Of a stretch of DNA of 16,774 nt, positions 12,571-16,774 are shown piece after piece (position 1 is the stretch's first letter; the number at the start of each line of letters is the position of its first letter). The notes under the pieces were generated by a model. That model made no database searches, was not told the DNA's origin, and was given only the letters and a program-made list of their open reading frames with translations. This DNA is from DATIJJ01 sp039936115 (lineage in GTDB: Bacteria; Pseudomonadota; Gammaproteobacteria; DSM-16500): the NCBI GenBank assembly GCA_039936115.1, contig JBDTIZ010000051.1, forward strand, positions 1-16,774, read 5' to 3'. The position numbers and the translations under genes are program-made.

Positions 12571-14772
12571 ATGGTGACGGTCAAACAAAAATTTTTGTAC
12601 TTGCCTGATGGCGAACTAGATGTTGAATCCTGGTTGAATAAAATCGTCCAGACTCATCATCTAGATAATATCGCCTTAATTCGACGCGCCACTGAATTAG
12701 CGGAAGTTCAAAGTAAAGGTTTGACAACGTTTTATGGACAATCTTGCCTAGAGCAAGGCTTAGAAATGGCAGAAATATTACTTGATATGAAGCTCGACCA
12801 AGATGCAGTGGCGGCAAGTATTATTGTGAGCACGCTCCAACATACGAGTACGCATATCGATAGCATTAAAGAGCAACTCGGCGAAGCTGTTGCTAAGCTC
12901 ATCAACAGTGTTGCACAAATGAATGTGCTGAATAATTTGCAAACTGCAGGCAATAAATCACGCGACAAAACGCAACTGGATCGTTTGCGCAAAATATTTT
13001 TAGCAATGGTATCTGACATTCGCGTGGTTTTAATTAAATTGGCTGAACGCACCTGCATTATGCGCGGTATTAAAAATATTAATCCCGTTGAACGTAAACG
13101 CATCGCGCAAGAGACCATGGATATTTATGCACCTCTTGCAAATCGATTAGGCATTGGGCAATTAAAATGGGAGCTCGAAGATATTGCGTTTCATTATACG
13201 AATCCCGAGGCCTATAAAACTATCGCTACTTTTTTATCCGAAAGGCGTGCTGATCGTGAACTCCGTATTCATGAAACTATTTCGCGGTTAAAAGAATCCC
13301 TGTTACAAGCCAATATCAATGCTAAAATTTCAGGCCGGGCAAAACATATTTACAGTATTTTTCTCAAAACCGAACGCAAACATCTCGATTACAAATATAT
13401 TTATGACTACAGTGCGGTACGGATTTTAGTGCCCACTCTCGAAGATTGCTATACTGCTTTGAGCGTTGCCCATCATTTATTTGAACATGTACCGGAAGAA
13501 TTTGATGATTACATCAGCAATCCCAAACCTAATGGCTACCGTTCTATTCATACTGCAGTAATTGGTTCCGATGGCAAACATCTCGAAATCCAAATCCGTA
13601 CCAATGATATGCACAATGAAGCTGAGCATGGCGTTGCTGCCCACTGGATTTACAAAGAAAGCAAAACACAACAAACCGGTTATGAGGCTAAAATTACATT
13701 TTTGCGGCAACTGCTGGCTTGGCATAAAGATGTTGCGCATCAAGATACCTCGTCCGACAGTAAAATCGATGAATTTTTAGAAGACACCGTTTATGTGTTT
13801 ACACCCGCAGGCGATATCATTGATTTACCGACTGGCGCAACACCGCTTGATTTTGCTTATCATATTCATAGTGAACTGGGACATCGTTGCCGCGGTGCAA
13901 AAATCAAAGGCCATATCGTACCGTTGACCTATCAATTACGAACCGGCGATCAAGTTGAAATTATTACTACACCGCATGGCACACCGAGTCGTGATTGGTT
14001 GAATAAAGAATTTGGTTATTTAAAATCATCTCGTGCACGCGCCAAAGTATCTTACTGGTTCAAACAACAAGATATTAATCAGTATATTGAATCGGGAAAA
14101 AACAACCTGGAACGTGAGCTTGTTCGAGCTGGCATACATCATCCTAATCTTGAAAAAATTGCCGCGCGTTTTCACTACAAAAATGATGAATCACTTTTTG
14201 CAGCGATTGGACATGGAAATTTGCGGATAGCGCAAATCATTCATGCACTACAATCGGATCATCCTGCCGAGTCTAGCAAAATAATTCCGCTACACTACTC
14301 TAAAGAAACATCTGCTGAGCCGGGAGGCTTACAAATTGCAGGTATCAATGATTTATTAACTCGCATTGCACTCTGTTGTAAACCGATCCCAGGTGACAAT
14401 ATTGTTGGGTATATTACACAAGGTCGTGGTGTTTCAATACATCGCGAAGACTGCAACAATATCAAACCTTATCAAGCACATCACAATGATCGTCTTATCC
14501 AAGTCGCTTGGGACAATAAAAAACTAGGTAGTTATTACGTAGACTTGCAAATTACTGCAAATGGCCATCAAGATTTACTAAAAGAAGTGACTGCGTTATT
14601 GGCAAATGCTAAAGTTGATTTAGTGACATTAAATTCGACTGTTAATAAAAAAAATAACTCAATATTTGTTATTATGACGATACAAATACATGATCAAACG
14701 CAATTAAAACACATCATCAACCAAATTGGCCAATTGCCAAAAGTCATCCACATCAAAAGAATGAGTGATTAA
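12571..14772 (+). CDS. relA: (p)ppGpp synthetase RelA
   Basis: 733-aa ribosome-associated GTP/GDP pyrophosphokinase that makes (p)ppGpp when uncharged tRNA occupies the A site. Domains in order: pseudo-HD hydrolase (about 30-200), synthetase (about 235-375), TGS (405-466), helical, CC/zinc-finger region with C602-C603, and C-terminal ACT/RRM (about 655-733). E310-F-D-D313 is the EXDD signature of monofunctional RelA, in place of RXKD of SpoT/Rel. The hydrolase HD-ED motif is absent: the equivalent stretch reads TLQHTSTHID (88-97). A SpoT with hydrolase activity should therefore be encoded elsewhere. The ATG is 2 bp after rlmD, and the stop overlaps the next start by one base (TAATG). Confidence 0.96.
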   Translation: MVTVKQKFLYLPDGELDVESWLNKIVQTHHLDNIALIRRATELAEVQSKGLTTFYGQSCLEQGLEMAEILLDMKLDQDAVAASIIVSTLQHTSTHIDSIKEQLGEAVAKLINSVAQMNVLNNLQTAGNKSRDKTQLDRLRKIFLAMVSDIRVVLIKLAERTCIMRGIKNINPVERKRIAQETMDIYAPLANRLGIGQLKWELEDIAFHYTNPEAYKTIATFLSERRADRELRIHETISRLKESLLQANINAKISGRAKHIYSIFLKTERKHLDYKYIYDYSAVRILVPTLEDCYTALSVAHHLFEHVPEEFDDYISNPKPNGYRSIHTAVIGSDGKHLEIQIRTNDMHNEAEHGVAAHWIYKESKTQQTGYEAKITFLRQLLAWHKDVAHQDTSSDSKIDEFLEDTVYVFTPAGDIIDLPTGATPLDFAYHIHSELGHRCRGAKIKGHIVPLTYQLRTGDQVEIITTPHGTPSRDWLNKEFGYLKSSRARAKVSYWFKQQDINQYIESGKNNLERELVRAGIHHPNLEKIAARFHYKNDESLFAAIGHGNLRIAQIIHALQSDHPAESSKIIPLHYSKETSAEPGGLQIAGINDLLTRIALCCKPIPGDNIVGYITQGRGVSIHREDCNNIKPYQAHHNDRLIQVAWDNKKLGSYYVDLQITANGHQDLLKEVTALLANAKVDLVTLNSTVNKKNNSIFVIMTIQIHDQTQLKHIINQIGQLPKVIHIKRMSD

Positions 14773-16774
14773 TGAAAAAATTAAGCATACAAACACGTGT
14801 TTTTATTATTGCCTTATTGCCAACATTATTTATTTCTTTTGTTTTGGGCATCTACATTATTAGTTCACGCATCAATGATGCTGAAAAAGAATTAATATCT
14901 TATGGCCAAGCCATTTTGAACCATGTCGTTCGCGCTAGTCGTAACGGCATTTTAAAAAATGACCGCCAGATTTTACAAGACATCACCAACCTGGTTCTGG
15001 AAGAAAAAGAACTTCAGTCCATCACTTTTTTCGGACCAAAACATGAATTACTTGCCTATAGTGGTGTTGATGATCCGCAATCACAAGAGTTTTTAAAAAA
15101 TGTTGTCTTCGATGATGAAAAAATTGCTGTCGTTGAAAACATTGAAACAATTACATTTACTGCGCCTGTGATTGTTAACGATTTAAATTTAGCGAATCAA
15201 GCCCTCTATTCAAATGGCGCATCACATAAAAAATTAATTGGTTGGGTCACCGTTTCGCTTTCAAGAACTAAAACGATATTAGCAGAATACAAAGTTATCA
15301 TGATGACAATTTTGTTTCTTGTATTTGGTTTATTGATCAGTATTTATCTTGCGCGGCGCACAGCCAGACATCTCACAAGACCTTTGCTAAAAATGCGTGG
15401 TGCCGTCAAAGAAATTGAACAAGGAAAACTAGAAACACATATCAACACGCAATCGCCGGGCGAGCTGGGTGAGCTCGAAGAAGGCATAAACCATATGGCA
15501 CAAGCCTTGCAACGCGCGCGTGATAGCTTACAAAGCAATATTGAGCATGCGACTTCTAGTTTGACGAAATCACTGGCGACCATTGAAGTACAAAATACAG
15601 AGCTCGCTCAAGCACAAAAAGAGGCGTTAGAAGGTAGCCGAATTAAATCCGAATTTATCGCAAATATGAGTCACGAAATTCGCACACCTATGAATGGAAT
15701 TATTGGTTTTACCAGCTTGCTTCTTGAAACAGAGCTTTCTAGTTTACAGAGGAATTATTTAACCACGATTCAAAAGTCCACATTAAATTTACTCAACCTG
15801 GTTAATAACATTTTAGATTTTTCACGCCTAGACGCAGGTCAATTGCGATTAGAATATCTTTCGTTTGATTTGCGTGACAGCATAGATGATGTCCTTGCCA
15901 TCATGTCGCCGCTTGCGAATACGAAACATTTGGAATTCGTGGCACTTATCGATGATGACGTACCGCGAAAAATTATTAGCGATCCACTTCGATTTAAGCA
16001 AATCATTATCAATCTTATTTCTAACGCTATTAAATTTACGGACAAAGGTGATGTGATTATCCATCTTGCCCAAGACAAGAAAACATCTAAAAATACCAGA
16101 CTCAGACTCAGCGTGTCAGACACGGGTATAGGATTATCACTGAATGATCAAAAATTAATTTTTCGCGCTTTCCAGCAAGCGGATACTAGTATTGCTAGAA
16201 GATATGGTGGCACAGGTCTTGGTCTTGCTATCTGCAAAAAATTGATTGATCAAATGGAAGGTCAAATTGGAATGGAAAGTAGCGAAGGCAAAGGTTCAAC
16301 ATTTTGGTTTTCTTTCACAGCTGAAAAACCCACTTGCGAGACAGAACCTGATCAAGACCTCATTCAGTTTAGCGGTACACATATTTATATTTATGAAGCA
16401 CATCCTATTACGCGATTGGCTCTTCAAAATATTTTGAAGCATTGGCAAATTGATACAGTCGTTTTTGCTGATATAAACGCAATGCTAGAACAATTAAAAA
16501 TTAAAACCAATCCAGACAAAGAGCCGACTTTAATTATTGCGGGTATTAATCAGCCACAAACTTATTCTGCAGCAGGTGCAAACGATCTGAACTTAATTCG
16601 AGAAACGTATTCAGGCCCTATTATTGTATTAACCAATTCATCCGAACAAGCTGCATTAGATTATTTTATTACAGCGGGCGCCAATGCTAGCTTAACGAAA
16701 CCTATTATTCGTTCTAATCTCTATCATGCGATTTTTCAATTGACGAGTAGTAAGGAAAATTCCACCTATCATCC
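14772..16774 (+). CDS. barA: Hybrid sensor histidine kinase, BarA/LetS type (3' end missing)
   Basis: Open frame running off the right edge; about 667 codons visible. TM1 about 8-31, periplasmic region about 32-173, TM2 about 175-195, HAMP and coiled coil about 196-290, and HisKA with H301 in SHEIRTP (E. coli BarA uses H302). The ATPase domain has the N-box from D404 (N414, N418), DTGIGL, and GGTGLGL from G479. A receiver-like domain (about 528-650) has no phospho-acceptor Asp (LIIAGIN), as in the first, degenerate receiver of E. coli BarA. The true receiver and HPt domain should follow outside the window. Expected to phosphorylate UvrY/LetA and so control csrB-type RNAs. Translationally coupled to relA. 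Confidence 0.92.
   Translation, partial: MKKLSIQTRVFIIALLPTLFISFVLGIYIISSRINDAEKELISYGQAILNHVVRASRNGILKNDRQILQDITNLVLEEKELQSITFFGPKHELLAYSGVDDPQSQEFLKNVVFDDEKIAVVENIETITFTAPVIVNDLNLANQALYSNGASHKKLIGWVTVSLSRTKTILAEYKVIMMTILFLVFGLLISIYLARRTARHLTRPLLKMRGAVKEIEQGKLETHINTQSPGELGELEEGINHMAQALQRARDSLQSNIEHATSSLTKSLATIEVQNTELAQAQKEALEGSRIKSEFIANMSHEIRTPMNGIIGFTSLLLETELSSLQRNYLTTIQKSTLNLLNLVNNILDFSRLDAGQLRLEYLSFDLRDSIDDVLAIMSPLANTKHLEFVALIDDDVPRKIISDPLRFKQIIINLISNAIKFTDKGDVIIHLAQDKKTSKNTRLRLSVSDTGIGLSLNDQKLIFRAFQQADTSIARRYGGTGLGLAICKKLIDQMEGQIGMESSEGKGSTFWFSFTAEKPTCETEPDQDLIQFSGTHIYIYEAHPITRLALQNILKHWQIDTVVFADINAMLEQLKIKTNPDKEPTLIIAGINQPQTYSAAGANDLNLIRETYSGPIIVLTNSSEQAALDYFITAGANASLTKPIIRSNLYHAIFQLTSSKENSTYH

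Noticed and set aside
12732..13118. 128-codon minus-strand frame inside relA, and other shadows in relA and barA
   Set aside because: Antisense or out-of-frame shadows of conserved genes with no domain similarity.
15839..16123. Minus-strand frames over the kinase region
   Set aside because: The plus-strand kinase frame there carries the conserved ATPase N-box and is open across the whole stretch.

Overview
The window reads as a chromosomal segment of an AT-rich gammaproteobacterium, most likely in or near the Legionellales (Coxiella/Legionella relatives). The reasons are a 6S RNA of gammaproteobacterial type, an OxyR with Cys199/Cys208, an AhpC/AhpD pair of the kind found beside oxyR in Coxiella, a BarA/LetS-type hybrid sensor kinase next to rlmD-relA, and abundant short palindromic repeats in the spacers. 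The genus cannot be fixed from the sequence alone.

Left part (1-2199): a Lys-rich HU-like nucleoid protein and a DUF2905 membrane protein on the minus strand, then a small helix-turn-helix protein overlapping a tyrosine-recombinase integrase by 130 bp on the plus strand. The integrase ends 38 bp from the 3' end of a tRNA-Lys gene. That is the usual edge of an element integrated in a tRNA, so some or all of this left part may be a mobile island. A tRNA operon (Pro-Arg-His-Lys, minus strand) follows, with a strong promoter inside an 8-bp inverted repeat and a clear intrinsic terminator.

Middle (2605-8212): folD (folate C1 metabolism) converges on a sugar/H+ symporter. One palindromic repeat encodes the C-terminal ends of both. 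A tandem array of ~20-bp units lies between the symporter and an exported Sel1-repeat protein. That protein probably shares a transcript with rocD (ornithine aminotransferase). The 350-bp spacer upstream of rocD holds 6S RNA with its own promoter, plus a second promoter for rocD.

Peroxide-defence module (8213-10336): oxyR is divergent from ahpC-ahpD. A near-consensus OxyR tetramer site in the spacer touches the proposed ahpC -35 box. AhpC is the peroxidase, AhpD its probable CxxC reductant, and OxyR the sensor. A 228-bp repeat cluster follows.

Right part (10565-16774): yciO (YrdC/Sua5-like), divergent from a tightly packed rlmD-relA-barA operon (2-bp gap, then a 1-bp stop/start overlap). This links rRNA methylation, (p)ppGpp synthesis and the BarA/LetS two-component input to the Csr system in one transcript. 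The kinase runs off the right edge.

I did not find a clearly novel multi-gene system. The most unusual features are the repeat-derived gene ends and repeat arrays, the HTH/integrase overlap at a tRNA, the mixed encoding of tRNA CCA ends, and the 6S-rocD arrangement.
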